Shown: positions 1 through 5,926, counted from the first letter of the stretch. The stretch: DNA of 5,926 bases from Candidatus Colicola caccequi (GCA_018065205.1 JAGHTR010000076.1:1-5926); one strand, 5' to 3'. The notes: generated by a model not told the origin, from the letters alone. Program-made: numbers and translations.

Positions 1-902
1 GGTCTTACGCCCTCCACAGCCGCAGCAATAGCAATGCCGCTTAAACCATCGTGGTTAGAGGAGAGCAATAGTTCGGACGGATTGCTCACTTCGCGTAATC
101 CATCCTGACGCATCTCAAAAATGCCTAATTCGGATGTTGAACCGAAACGGTTCTTTTGGGCACGCAGGATGCGGTACATATAGTGTTGGTCACCTTCAAA
201 CTGGAGGACTGTATCCACGATATGCTCCAGCACCTTAGGTCCGGCTAAACTGCCATCCTTGGTGATATGGCCCACGATTAAGAAGGGTATATTTTCGGAT
301 TTAGCAAATTCCAATATCCGTGCGGCACACTCGCGCACTTGGCTAAGCGAACCAATAGACGATTCAATGGCCTCTGTACCTATTGTTTGGATGGAATCGA
401 CCACCACGATATCCGGCTGCAGTTGTTTAGCATGCTCAAAGATACGCTCTAAACTGGTTTCGCTAACGATATACAGGTTATCGGGATTGCCGGCTAAGCG
501 TTCGGCCCGCAGTTTGAGTTGTCGTTCCGATTCCTCACCGCTGGCATAGAGCGTCTTGCGGTCGGTCATCTGCATGAGAACTTGCAGGGCCAAGGTTGAC
601 TTACCGATTCCCGGTTCACCTCCTAATAGCACTAAACTGCCCGGCACTAATCCTCCGCCTAATACGCGGTTCAACTCTCCGCAGCACATATCAATACGTG
701 TCTCTTGCTGGGTAGCTATCTCATGCAGTTTTTTAGGAGCTGACGTGCCACGATTGCCAAACGATGCCACACCTTTTTTGGTGACCTCGGGAGCCGTCGT
801 TTCCACAATCGTCCCCCACTCTCCACAAACAGGACAGCGCCCTAACATCTGAGGCACCTTGGCGCCGCAGGAGGTACATTCATATTGCAGATTAGATTTC
901 AT
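1..902 (-). CDS. radA: DNA repair protein RadA (Sms), N-terminal 300 residues, truncated by window edge
   Basis: RadA is a RecA-like, DnaB-like ATPase that promotes branch migration of recombination intermediates; it acts on DNA in the cytoplasm. The start ATG (900-902) gives MKSNLQYECTSCGAKVPQ. A four-cysteine zinc finger (C9, C12, C23, C26) leads into a linker. The ATPase core has Walker A GGEPGIGKS (residues 94-102, K101) and Walker B IVVVDS (D169). The RadA-specific KNRFG motif is at 250-254, and after it comes the start of the Lon-protease-like C-terminal domain (ending SGIAIAAAVEGVRP). The family is usually about 450 residues, so roughly one third lies beyond position 1. The start codon lies inside the last codons of rnz (11-nt overlap, TATGAAATCTAA), which implies translational coupling and fixes this start. 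There is no Shine-Dalgarno of its own. All motifs are intact and identification is secure. Confidence 0.97.
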   Translation of the reverse strand, partial: MKSNLQYECTSCGAKVPQMLGRCPVCGEWGTIVETTAPEVTKKGVASFGNRGTSAPKKLHEIATQQETRIDMCCGELNRVLGGGLVPGSLVLLGGEPGIGKSTLALQVLMQMTDRKTLYASGEESERQLKLRAERLAGNPDNLYIVSETSLERIFEHAKQLQPDIVVVDSIQTIGTEAIESSIGSLSQVRECAARILEFAKSENIPFLIVGHITKDGSLAGPKVLEHIVDTVLQFEGDQHYMYRILRAQKNRFGSTSELGIFEMRQDGLREVSNPSELLLSSNHDGLSGIAIAAAVEGVR

Positions 903-1701
903 ACGTTTGTCTTTCTACCGCTAAGATAGTACTGGGGAAAACAGGAGTAGCCTCATCGAGGAACACCTCATGGTTATCTTCGCGGGACGAATAATGTCCG
1001 ATGATAAGTTGTCCCACATTGGCTTTAGCTGCGATAGTAGCAGCTTGACGTGCTGTGGAATGCATAGTAAGTGAGCATCGAGATTCCCATTGATTCGTGA
1101 AGGTAGCCTCGTGAAAGAGAACATCTACCCCCGCTATTTGGTCCACGATGGACTCTTTATACATCGTATCGGAGCAATAAGCATATCGCTTGCGGGTCTC
1201 GTAACTGATCTCACCGGTCACGGCATCCTTACGGCGATGTCGCTCGTAGAAGAGGAAACCGCAGCAGGGCACTTTATGCTTAAGGGGGATAGTCTCTACT
1301 GTGACGGTGCGATCGGAGAAAATCACTTCTTTCTTGCGCGGGTTGATAGCATGGAAGATGACTTCGTACTTCATATCCTGCAGGTGATAGTCCATCATGG
1401 GTCGCAGCAGTTTCTCTAAGTCCGCATGAGCGTAGATATGCAATGGTTGGGTACGTCCCATCATATCTAATGTAGAGATGAGTCCGAGTAAGCCAAAGCA
1501 ATGGTCACCATGCAGGTGCGAGATAAAAATGCTATATAACCGTGCCGTCTTGATGCCCATTTGCCGCATAGTGAGTTGAATACCCTCGCCACAATCAATC
1601 ATAAACGATTTATCGTTGAGCGACAGTATTTGTCCCGAAGGCGAGTTCTGCCATGTCGGCAGGGCACTACCGGTTCCTAATATGGTTAGTTGAGCATTCG
1701 T
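892..1701 (-). CDS. rnz: Ribonuclease Z (tRNA 3' endonuclease), likely non-ATG start, shortened exosite arm
   Basis: RNase Z is a metallo-beta-lactamase-fold zinc endonuclease that removes 3' trailers from tRNA precursors. The zinc-site residues are complete. Numbered from a proposed ACG start at 1701, they are HLHGDH (H62, H64, D66, H67), H142 in PLKHKVPCCGF, D178 in YCSDT and H236 in IIGHYSSR. H214 in MHSTARQA is also typical. The conserved first strand LGTGSALPT is encoded at 1680-1654. The first ATG in frame is at 1602 and would remove that strand and the whole N-terminal hairpin, so I prefer an upstream start. The frame is closed by TAA at 1710-1708, and no ATG, GTG or TTG lies between. 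ACG 1701-1699 gives spacing matching the family and follows AGGAGA. The protein would be 269 residues against about 300-307 usually. The deficit falls between H142 and D178 (36 residues against about 70), where the tRNA-binding exosite arm sits. Family assignment is firm; the start is inferred. Confidence 0.88.
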   Translation of the reverse strand, partial: TNAQLTILGTGSALPTWQNSPSGQILSLNDKSFMIDCGEGIQLTMRQMGIKTARLYSIFISHLHGDHCFGLLGLISTLDMMGRTQPLHIYAHADLEKLLRPMMDYHLQDMKYEVIFHAINPRKKEVIFSDRTVTVETIPLKHKVPCCGFLFYERHRRKDAVTGEISYETRKRYAYCSDTMYKESIVDQIAGVDVLFHEATFTNQWESRCSLTMHSTARQAATIAAKANVGQLIIGHYSSREDNHEVFLDEATPVFPSTILAVERQTYEI

Positions 1702-3653
1702 AGTATCTTATCTCCTAATTGTGTTTTGCGTTCAATGTGCGCCAGCACTTCTTGCACGAAGGGGTTATTATCAAAACTGCCACGTACGGACTCAAAGTCG
1801 GCTTGGCGTTGGGAGGCGTCACCATCTACGCCAAAGCCCGTTTGACTATTGAGGTCAAACTCTTTCTTGGCATCCTCATATACCATACGATCCAACGATA
1901 CGACAGCCTCTTTCCATGCCTCTACGGTCTCGCGCAACTGTTGTATAGTCACTTGATCCACTTGGCATCCCCATTGTTGTTCTAATTTATCCAGTGCCCA
2001 TGTCCATTCGTAGGAGTAGTAATTAGCATGCATTTGACGGAAACGTTCCTGTATGTCGTTCAAGGTCAAACGGCCTTGTTGTATTTCGTCCATAAGTGCC
2101 GAAACCACCGTCTTGGGAGCCAATAAACCTGCCAGGTCAATCCATTCACCCTTGCCTGTTTCGGAATCGGGTTTGAGGACGGCACGCAGTTCGTCAATAG
2201 AGGTAAACTGACCTTTCTCGATACGCGAGATGAGGGAGTTGCCCAAGAACTTAGTTATACCTATACGGTAAAGGTCCAGACCATGATAGAGCGACGAGTT
2301 GCGAATCCGGCAGTTGCCATAGGTATATTCCTCGGTATATTCGCCTTGCTCGGCTTGCAGTTGCTCCAACAAACTACGTCCTTGGCACATCTTTTGGACA
2401 GTATAAGGCGAGAGCAGGTTGAAGTTAATGCAATCCAATAAATTGGTATCCTTACGGTTATCACGTTTCGGCCATTTCTGTGCATCACGGATTGTACCTA
2501 CGGTTCGCAGGTTAGCTCCGGGCACTACATACGTCTCTGAGTTATTCTCAATCAGATACGAGAATGGCATCTCGCCGGTATCGGCATGGTGTGTATGTCG
2601 TCCCATCACAAGGGAGAAAGCACCAATCTTACTGGGCCATAACAGGTACGAATCGGAGGTTGTTTTGGCACCGCGTTCGGCTACTCCTTGGTGAATAGGT
2701 CCCAGTTTATACATGTGGTTAGACTGGTTACTACCCGACCCTGCATTTAGGAAGGAGAACATACCGGCGATAAGCAGTGTTGATTTGTGGTGGGTGACGG
2801 TATATGGTCCGGCAAAGATCGCGCAGGCCTCACCGTGCATACCTTGGCAGTTACTGAAGAAAAGACTCTCGCCGGCGGAATAGTGTTTATCAAATATACA
2901 TCCTTGTCCCACAAAGCATTTATCCACTAAAGTAGAATCCGCAATTTCTACGCCGGACGATATGATGAAGTCCGTACATTTGACGCCACTGCCTAATTTA
3001 ACGGGTGCGGCGGCATTGGAGTTGACAGAACCATTCTTGAGTCGGCTGGTGCCGGCTATTTGGGCGTAGTCTCCTATGCGTACGTTCTTGATGCTGCCGC
3101 AGTTGAGGATATGCACCTGCTCGCCTATCTCACCCATGGTGGACGAAACGGACTCGGCATAGTCATCTATCATCTTAGTCACGACATTAATCAGTTCGGT
3201 GCGGTGACGATAAAGGGTGAGTATATATGCAAGGTGAGCACTTAGATGGTCAAAGATAGGGATTTCCCGTCCCCCACCTTCATTCATCACCGGCACGCGG
3301 ACACCATTACCGAAACTGGTTTTGCCATCTACAAGGATAGCGTTGACATTCTCAATGCAAGTGCCTTGACCGATATGGTAATTAGCGATATAGTTATGTA
3401 CGTTCCATATATGTACATCGTCCTCTATCTCGCAGTTATGAATGCGAGCATGAGCGATGCTGCTATGAATCTGCAAGCCACCCGGCAAGTCAATCATCTT
3501 GCGGAAAGCCCCGAGACGGATTTTACCGGAGAAATGGGCATCTTGTACGTATTGGGCATCAAAGTCATCACTGACTGTAATAGTTCGCCAATCGGTAGCG
3601 GTACAACCTTGTTGTTGCAGTTGCTGGATCTCTGTAGCAGTAAGATTTCTCAT
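1686..3653 (-). CDS. DUF4954 family protein, left-handed beta-helix-like, function unknown
   Basis: This 655-residue protein resembles the DUF4954 family, known to me mainly from Bacteroidota and without an assigned biochemical role. Irregular hexapeptide-like repeats (I/V-G-x-G/N type), as in LbH acyltransferases and the C-terminus of GlmU, are visible at about residues 80-120, 180-212 and 226-275. Examples are YHIGQGTCIENV, VRIGDYAQIAG and CFVGQGCIFD. A histidine-rich central part follows: H273, H288/H289, H313, H321 and H353/H355/H356 (GRHTHHADTG), which could bind a metal or form an active site. The last 160 residues are mostly helical and charged. There is no signal peptide or membrane segment, so it is cytoplasmic. 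I chose the ATG at 3653 (MRNLTATEIQQL) because it overlaps the exonuclease stop as ATGA and matches the family-like start. An ATG at 3725 would add 24 residues and a 76-nt overlap. A sugar or nucleotide acyltransferase-like role is possible but unproven. Confidence 0.85.
   Translation of the reverse strand: MRNLTATEIQQLQQQGCTATDWRTITVSDDFDAQYVQDAHFSGKIRLGAFRKMIDLPGGLQIHSSIAHARIHNCEIEDDVHIWNVHNYIANYHIGQGTCIENVNAILVDGKTSFGNGVRVPVMNEGGGREIPIFDHLSAHLAYILTLYRHRTELINVVTKMIDDYAESVSSTMGEIGEQVHILNCGSIKNVRIGDYAQIAGTSRLKNGSVNSNAAAPVKLGSGVKCTDFIISSGVEIADSTLVDKCFVGQGCIFDKHYSAGESLFFSNCQGMHGEACAIFAGPYTVTHHKSTLLIAGMFSFLNAGSGSNQSNHMYKLGPIHQGVAERGAKTTSDSYLLWPSKIGAFSLVMGRHTHHADTGEMPFSYLIENNSETYVVPGANLRTVGTIRDAQKWPKRDNRKDTNLLDCINFNLLSPYTVQKMCQGRSLLEQLQAEQGEYTEEYTYGNCRIRNSSLYHGLDLYRIGITKFLGNSLISRIEKGQFTSIDELRAVLKPDSETGKGEWIDLAGLLAPKTVVSALMDEIQQGRLTLNDIQERFRQMHANYYSYEWTWALDKLEQQWGCQVDQVTIQQLRETVEAWKEAVVSLDRMVYEDAKKEFDLNSQTGFGVDGDASQRQADFESVRGSFDNNPFVQEVLAHIERKTQLGDKILRMLN
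1699..1716 (-). promoter_or_regulatory. Probable ribosome binding site and ACG start of rnz
   Basis: On the minus strand AGGAGA (1716-1711) is a good Shine-Dalgarno match, rare in this window, and lies about 10 nt before ACG (1701-1699), the inferred rnz start. The same site is 14 nt before an ATG at 1697, but that ATG is in the DUF4954 frame (ATG CTC AAC TAA) and cannot make RNase Z without a frameshift. The site overlaps the last codons of the DUF4954 gene. That a near-cognate codon is used is an inference from the absence of any standard start codon. Confidence 0.5.
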
Positions 3654-4444
3654 CCTTTTGAACTCAAATAAATGCGCATAAATACGTTCTTGGTATATTG
3701 TGGGAAGTCGCCGTTTATCAGCCATCCGTAGTAGCCGGTATCACGGCGGAACACATCTTTCACTCGCATACCTTTGTATTTGCCAAAGTTGAATACTTCC
3801 ACTCCTTCGGCATCATAAGCAATACGTCCGGCAAAGTCGGCAAACTCGTTCTTACCCGATGTGTATTCATGCAGAGCGCGCACATCGGTCGGCACATCGT
3901 CATAGCGTTCCAATTGGGCCATCAGCACTTCGTAGGTAGCCATTGTATCGGCGTTAGCCGAGTGGGCATCCTCTAAGTTCTTGCCGCAATAGAACTTATA
4001 CGCAGCCGTCAGATTGCGCGGTTCATGTTTTTGAAAGATAGTAAAGGCATCAATACGAGCGCATTGCATCAAGTCGATTTGAACTCCTGCGCGGAGGAAC
4101 TCCTCGGCTAACATGGGTACATCAAAGTGATTGGAGTTATATCCGGCGATGTCGGCATCGGTGAATACCTCGGCTAATTGAGGAGCCACCTGCTTAAAGG
4201 TGGGACAATCGGCAAGGTCGGCATCGTAGATACCATGTACGGCAGAGGCTTCATCGGCAATGTGCATCTGCACTTCCTGCCCCATCAGGAGCATGGTTGG
4301 TTTGATGCGCAAGGTCTTGCCTTCGGCGGTACCATCCGGATACAGTTTGTGGTAACTAATCTCCACAATGCGATCGGATGCTATATTCAACCCCGTCGTC
4401 TCCAAATCAAAGAAGACGAGGGGGCGAGTTAGTTGTAACTTCAT
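3650..4444 (-). CDS. DEDDh 3'-5' exonuclease (DnaQ/ExoX-like) with C-terminal FGKYKG module
   Basis: This 264-residue protein is a predicted 3'-5' exonuclease of the DnaQ-like superfamily. The five catalytic positions are visible: D13 and E15 in FFDLETTG (Exo I), D108 in GYNSNHFDVPML (Exo II), and H161 with D166 in HSANADT (Exo III, DEDDh type). The catalytic domain spans about residues 7-182. After a linker, residues 216-255 (EVFNFGKYKGMRVKDV, YYGWLINGDFP) form a small module like that at the C-terminus of ExoX-type nucleases and DUF3820 proteins. The gene lies 20 nt downstream of dnaN, with no terminator between. Proofreading or single-strand DNA processing alongside the clamp is therefore plausible, but an RNase T-like or oligoribonuclease-like role cannot be excluded. 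It is often annotated as a DNA polymerase III epsilon-like protein. Its TGA stop overlaps the DUF4954 start (ATGA). Confidence 0.9.
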   Translation of the reverse strand: MKLQLTRPLVFFDLETTGLNIASDRIVEISYHKLYPDGTAEGKTLRIKPTMLLMGQEVQMHIADEASAVHGIYDADLADCPTFKQVAPQLAEVFTDADIAGYNSNHFDVPMLAEEFLRAGVQIDLMQCARIDAFTIFQKHEPRNLTAAYKFYCGKNLEDAHSANADTMATYEVLMAQLERYDDVPTDVRALHEYTSGKNEFADFAGRIAYDAEGVEVFNFGKYKGMRVKDVFRRDTGYYGWLINGDFPQYTKNVFMRIYLSSKG

Positions 4445-4464
4445 AAAGATGCTAAGAGCCTGTT

Positions 4465-5589
4465 TTAGTCATTTAAGAGCATTGGCATGAGCAGCATGAG
4501 CAGGTCCTCGTTCTCCTCGTTTTCAGCAGGCAGGATTAAGCCGGCGCGAGCAGGATCGGACAACTCCAAGACTACGTCGTTGCTCTCAACTTGACCCAGG
4601 ATCTCAATCAGGAACGGAGCCTTGAAACCAATGGCCATCGGGGCACCGTTGTATGAACTGGCGATTGTCTCTTCTGCGCTGGTAGAGAAATCTACATCCT
4701 GAGCAGAAATCTTGATTTGATTCTCGGTGAGCGCTAATTTAAGCAGGCTGGTGCCGGTATTAGCAAATACGGCTACACGCTTGCAGGCATTGAGTAACGT
4801 CATGCGATCTACCACTACTTTATTGGGGTTGTTTTGAGGAATAACGGCATTGTAGTTGGGGAAACGTCCCTCTATCTGACGGCAAACAATCAGCACGCGA
4901 CCAAACTCGAACTTAGCGTTACGAGTGCCAAAAGTTACGAGCACCTCTTCGGACTCTTTACCCAACACGTTCTTGAGCAATGTAGCGGGTTTCTTAGGCA
5001 GAATGAAACTCAGCGGTTGAGGAGCCTTGATGGAGGTATTGATAACGCGAACCAGACGGTGAGCATCGGTAGCCACCATGGTAACGTGATCCTCTTGCAA
5101 GTCAAAGAAGATACCGTTCATTACCGGACGCAACTCATCGTCTGCGGTGCAGAAGATAGTTTTATTGATGGCCTTGAGCAGAGATTCTGCGCTCATTACG
5201 AATTGGTTATTTTGCTCCGTTTCGATAGCCATTTCCGGATATTCGTTACCGTTCTGACCCACAAAACTATATGTACCATTGCTGGAAGTGATGTTCATGC
5301 CGAAGTTTTGTTCGTCAATTTGGAAATTCAGCGGTTGCTCAGGGAACTCCTTAAGGGTTTCTAACAGCAGTTTAGCACCAAAAGCCACTTTACCTTGGCC
5401 TTCTGCAGCCTCTACATCAATAGCGGTGCGGATAGTGGTTTCACCATCCGAAGCGGTCATAGTTAGAACATTACCGTTGAGGTCAAATAATACATCTTCT
5501 AAGATAGCGAGGCTGTTCTTGGAAGCAATAACACGGCTAATAGCTTGCAACTGAGCAAACAATTTAGTACTTGATACGTTAAATTTCAT
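4465..5589 (-). CDS. dnaN: DNA polymerase III subunit beta (sliding clamp)
   Basis: The product is the ring-shaped dimeric clamp that tethers replicative polymerase and repair proteins to DNA. It has 374 residues, a normal length, and starts MKFNVSSTKLFAQLQAIS, the usual N-terminal strand and helix. Three clamp domains of about 120 residues each can be placed at roughly 1-120, 128-250 and 252-374. Family-typical segments include LAILEDVLFDL, TASDGETT, FGAKLLLETLKEFP, NGIFFDL, ATDAHRLVRV and IEGRFPNY. The C-terminus LMPMLLND corresponds to the conserved M-P-M-x-L end that lines the peptide-binding pocket. It appears to be the first gene of the minus-strand series: a phylum-type promoter lies about 108 nt upstream and nothing is encoded between. 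There is no Shine-Dalgarno before the ATG (TTATATTTTTATG), as is normal in Bacteroidota. dnaA is not adjacent on the visible side. Confidence 0.98.
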   Translation of the reverse strand: MKFNVSSTKLFAQLQAISRVIASKNSLAILEDVLFDLNGNVLTMTASDGETTIRTAIDVEAAEGQGKVAFGAKLLLETLKEFPEQPLNFQIDEQNFGMNITSSNGTYSFVGQNGNEYPEMAIETEQNNQFVMSAESLLKAINKTIFCTADDELRPVMNGIFFDLQEDHVTMVATDAHRLVRVINTSIKAPQPLSFILPKKPATLLKNVLGKESEEVLVTFGTRNAKFEFGRVLIVCRQIEGRFPNYNAVIPQNNPNKVVVDRMTLLNACKRVAVFANTGTSLLKLALTENQIKISAQDVDFSTSAEETIASSYNGAPMAIGFKAPFLIEILGQVESNDVVLELSDPARAGLILPAENEENEDLLMLLMPMLLND

Positions 5590-5629
5590 AAAAATATAAG
5601 TTTAATTTGTTAATAATTTTCTTACTTTA

Positions 5630-5646
5630 TTTGGATATAATCCAAA
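5630..5646. promoter_or_regulatory. Perfect palindrome in the dnaN leader, possible operator or RNA hairpin
   Basis: TTTGGAT-ATA-ATCCAAA is a perfect 7-bp inverted repeat with a 3-bp centre. It lies about 50 nt downstream of the predicted dnaN transcription start and 41 nt before the ATG. It is not followed by a U-tract in either direction, so it is unlikely to be an intrinsic terminator. It could be a repressor site or a leader RNA hairpin. Function is unknown. Confidence 0.45.
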
Positions 5647-5656
5647 ATCCGCCACA

Positions 5657-5692
5657 AGTGCCTCCGAGCACTCCGATACTAATTTCGATACT
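5657..5692. repeat. Short hairpin and paired CGATACT repeats near the dnaN transcription start
   Basis: AGTGC (5657-5661) and GCACT (5668-5672) form a 5-bp inverted repeat with a 6-nt loop. Next to it, CGATACT occurs twice (starting at 5674 and 5686, period 12 bp), close to the predicted start at about 5697. Both are short and could be chance, but they are the only G+C-richer structure in an otherwise A/T-rich spacer. Confidence 0.35.
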
Positions 5693-5702
5693 TAATCCGC
5701 TG

Positions 5703-5734
5703 CAAAGATACAAAATATTTTACATATATGCAAA
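5703..5734 (-). promoter_or_regulatory. Bacteroidota-type promoter for dnaN and downstream genes
   Basis: On the minus strand TTTG (5734-5731) lies 20 nt before TATCTTTG (5710-5703), an exact match to the Bacteroidota sigma-A form TTTG-N(17-23)-TAnnTTTG. Transcription should begin near 5697, giving a dnaN leader of about 108 nt. No other comparably good site lies closer to dnaN. Confidence 0.8.
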
Positions 5735-5782
5735 TAAAGTTTGCTATTATTTATTGTTTTAATAAAAATCTCTCAAAAATTC

Positions 5783-5814
5783 TTGTTCAATTCATATTTT
5801 TTTTTGTATCTTTG
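5783..5814 (+). promoter_or_regulatory. Divergent Bacteroidota-type promoter, plus strand
   Basis: TATCTTTG (5807-5814) is identical to the dnaN -7 box and is preceded at 21 nt by TTG (5783-5785), a partial -33 match. Nine consecutive Ts (5797-5805) fill part of the spacer. Transcription would start near 5819-5821 and run rightward through the repeats at 5883-5926 into a gene outside the window. Confidence 0.7.
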
Positions 5815-5882
5815 CAATGAAAAACAGAATTATCCGTTATTATAAAAGTATAGTACCCCTTAGGTTACGCTTTTAGTAACGT

Positions 5883-5926
5883 AAAGAAATAGTAAAGCAA
5901 TCATAAAGGAATAGTAAAGGAATCAT
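5883..5926. repeat. Four tandem 11-bp direct repeats (two 22-bp units), continuing to window edge
   Basis: The 11-mers are AAAGAAATAGT, AAAGCAATCAT, AAAGGAATAGT and AAAGGAATCAT. They form two 22-bp units (5883-5904 and 5905-5926) differing at two positions. The period is close to one helical turn, so the AAAG tracts are in phase. The array sits downstream of the plus-strand promoter and is cut by the window end, so the copy number is unknown. Confidence 0.8.

Larger units (their letters stand above)
5590..5926. other. Divergent intergenic region with no supported gene
   Basis: This 337-nt, strongly A/T-rich stretch separates dnaN from whatever lies to the right. It holds the dnaN leader (about 5590-5697), two back-to-back promoters with -7 boxes about 100 bp apart, and a rightward leader containing possible small hairpins (5853-5884) and the 11-bp repeats. 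I find no convincing coding sequence, tRNA, or clear DnaA-box cluster here. Confidence 0.75.

Noticed and set aside
2918..2926. TTATCCACT, close to a DnaA box
   Set aside because: It is a single near match inside the DUF4954 coding sequence with no cluster around it. TTATCCGTT at 5831-5839 is a poor match. There is no support for an origin here despite the nearby dnaN.
3654..3725. Upstream ATG at 3725 that would lengthen the DUF4954 protein by 24 residues (MADKRRLPTIYQ...)
   Set aside because: It overlaps the exonuclease by 76 nt and the extra residues are not typical of the family. The ATG at 3653 gives a classic ATGA overlap and a family-like start.
3899..3918. QLERY in the exonuclease (residues 177-181) as a clamp-binding peptide
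   Set aside because: It only loosely resembles QL(S/D)LF and appears to lie within the last helix of the catalytic domain, so direct clamp binding is not supported.
4445..4464. Possible terminator between dnaN and the exonuclease gene
   Set aside because: The TTAAGAGC/TAAGAGC similarity here is a direct repeat, not an inverted one, and there is no stem followed by a U-tract.
4834..5364. A 176-codon open frame on the plus strand opposite dnaN
   Set aside because: It is antisense to an intact, highly conserved gene, and its translation shows no recognisable domain. It is a shadow frame, as are the shorter plus-strand frames opposite radA, rnz, DUF4954 and the exonuclease.
5817..5876. 19-codon plus-strand frame MKNRIIRYYKSIVPLRLRF as a leader peptide
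   Set aside because: Its ATG lies at or just before the predicted transcription start, it has no ribosome binding site, and it has no run of a single amino acid. Leaderless translation cannot be excluded.
5873..5926. Minus-strand frame starting MIPLLFLYDCF from the repeat array to TAA at 5875-5873
   Set aside because: It consists almost wholly of the 11-bp repeats, has no support as a protein, and is cut by the window edge.

Overview
The window looks like a piece of a Bacteroidota (Bacteroidales-like) chromosome. The evidence is two copies of the phylum's characteristic promoter form (TTG/TTTG near -33, TATCTTTGC at -7), an A/T-rich dnaN leader with no Shine-Dalgarno, a DUF4954 protein (a family I know mainly from Bacteroidota), and RNase Z and RadA sequences that resemble Bacteroides versions. 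This placement rests on pattern recognition, not on a search.

Layout, right to left, because all five recognised genes read on the minus strand. A divergent, A/T-rich regulatory region (5590-5926) holds one promoter for each direction. From it, a tightly packed minus-strand series begins: dnaN (DNA polymerase sliding clamp), a DEDDh 3'-5' exonuclease with an ExoX-like C-terminal module, a DUF4954 beta-helix protein of unknown function, rnz (RNase Z, tRNA 3' processing), and radA (branch-migration ATPase of recombination). radA is cut by the left edge after 300 residues. The junctions are 20 nt (dnaN-exonuclease), a 4-nt ATGA overlap (exonuclease-DUF4954), a probable 16-nt overlap (DUF4954-rnz) and an 11-nt overlap (rnz-radA). 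I see no terminator between the genes, so a single transcript with translational coupling is likely. The theme is genome maintenance (clamp, exonuclease, RadA) with a tRNA maturation enzyme and an uncharacterised protein embedded in it.

The most unusual features are in and around rnz. The conserved N-terminus is encoded, but no ATG, GTG or TTG lies between the upstream in-frame stop and residue 34, so initiation probably uses ACG (or another near-cognate codon). Its exosite arm, between two metal ligands, is also about 34 residues shorter than usual, although every metal ligand is present. At the right edge, four 11-bp direct repeats lie just downstream of a plus-strand promoter and run out of the window. 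The dnaN leader contains a perfect 17-bp palindrome. No CRISPR array, transposon, tRNA, rRNA or clear defence gene is visible.
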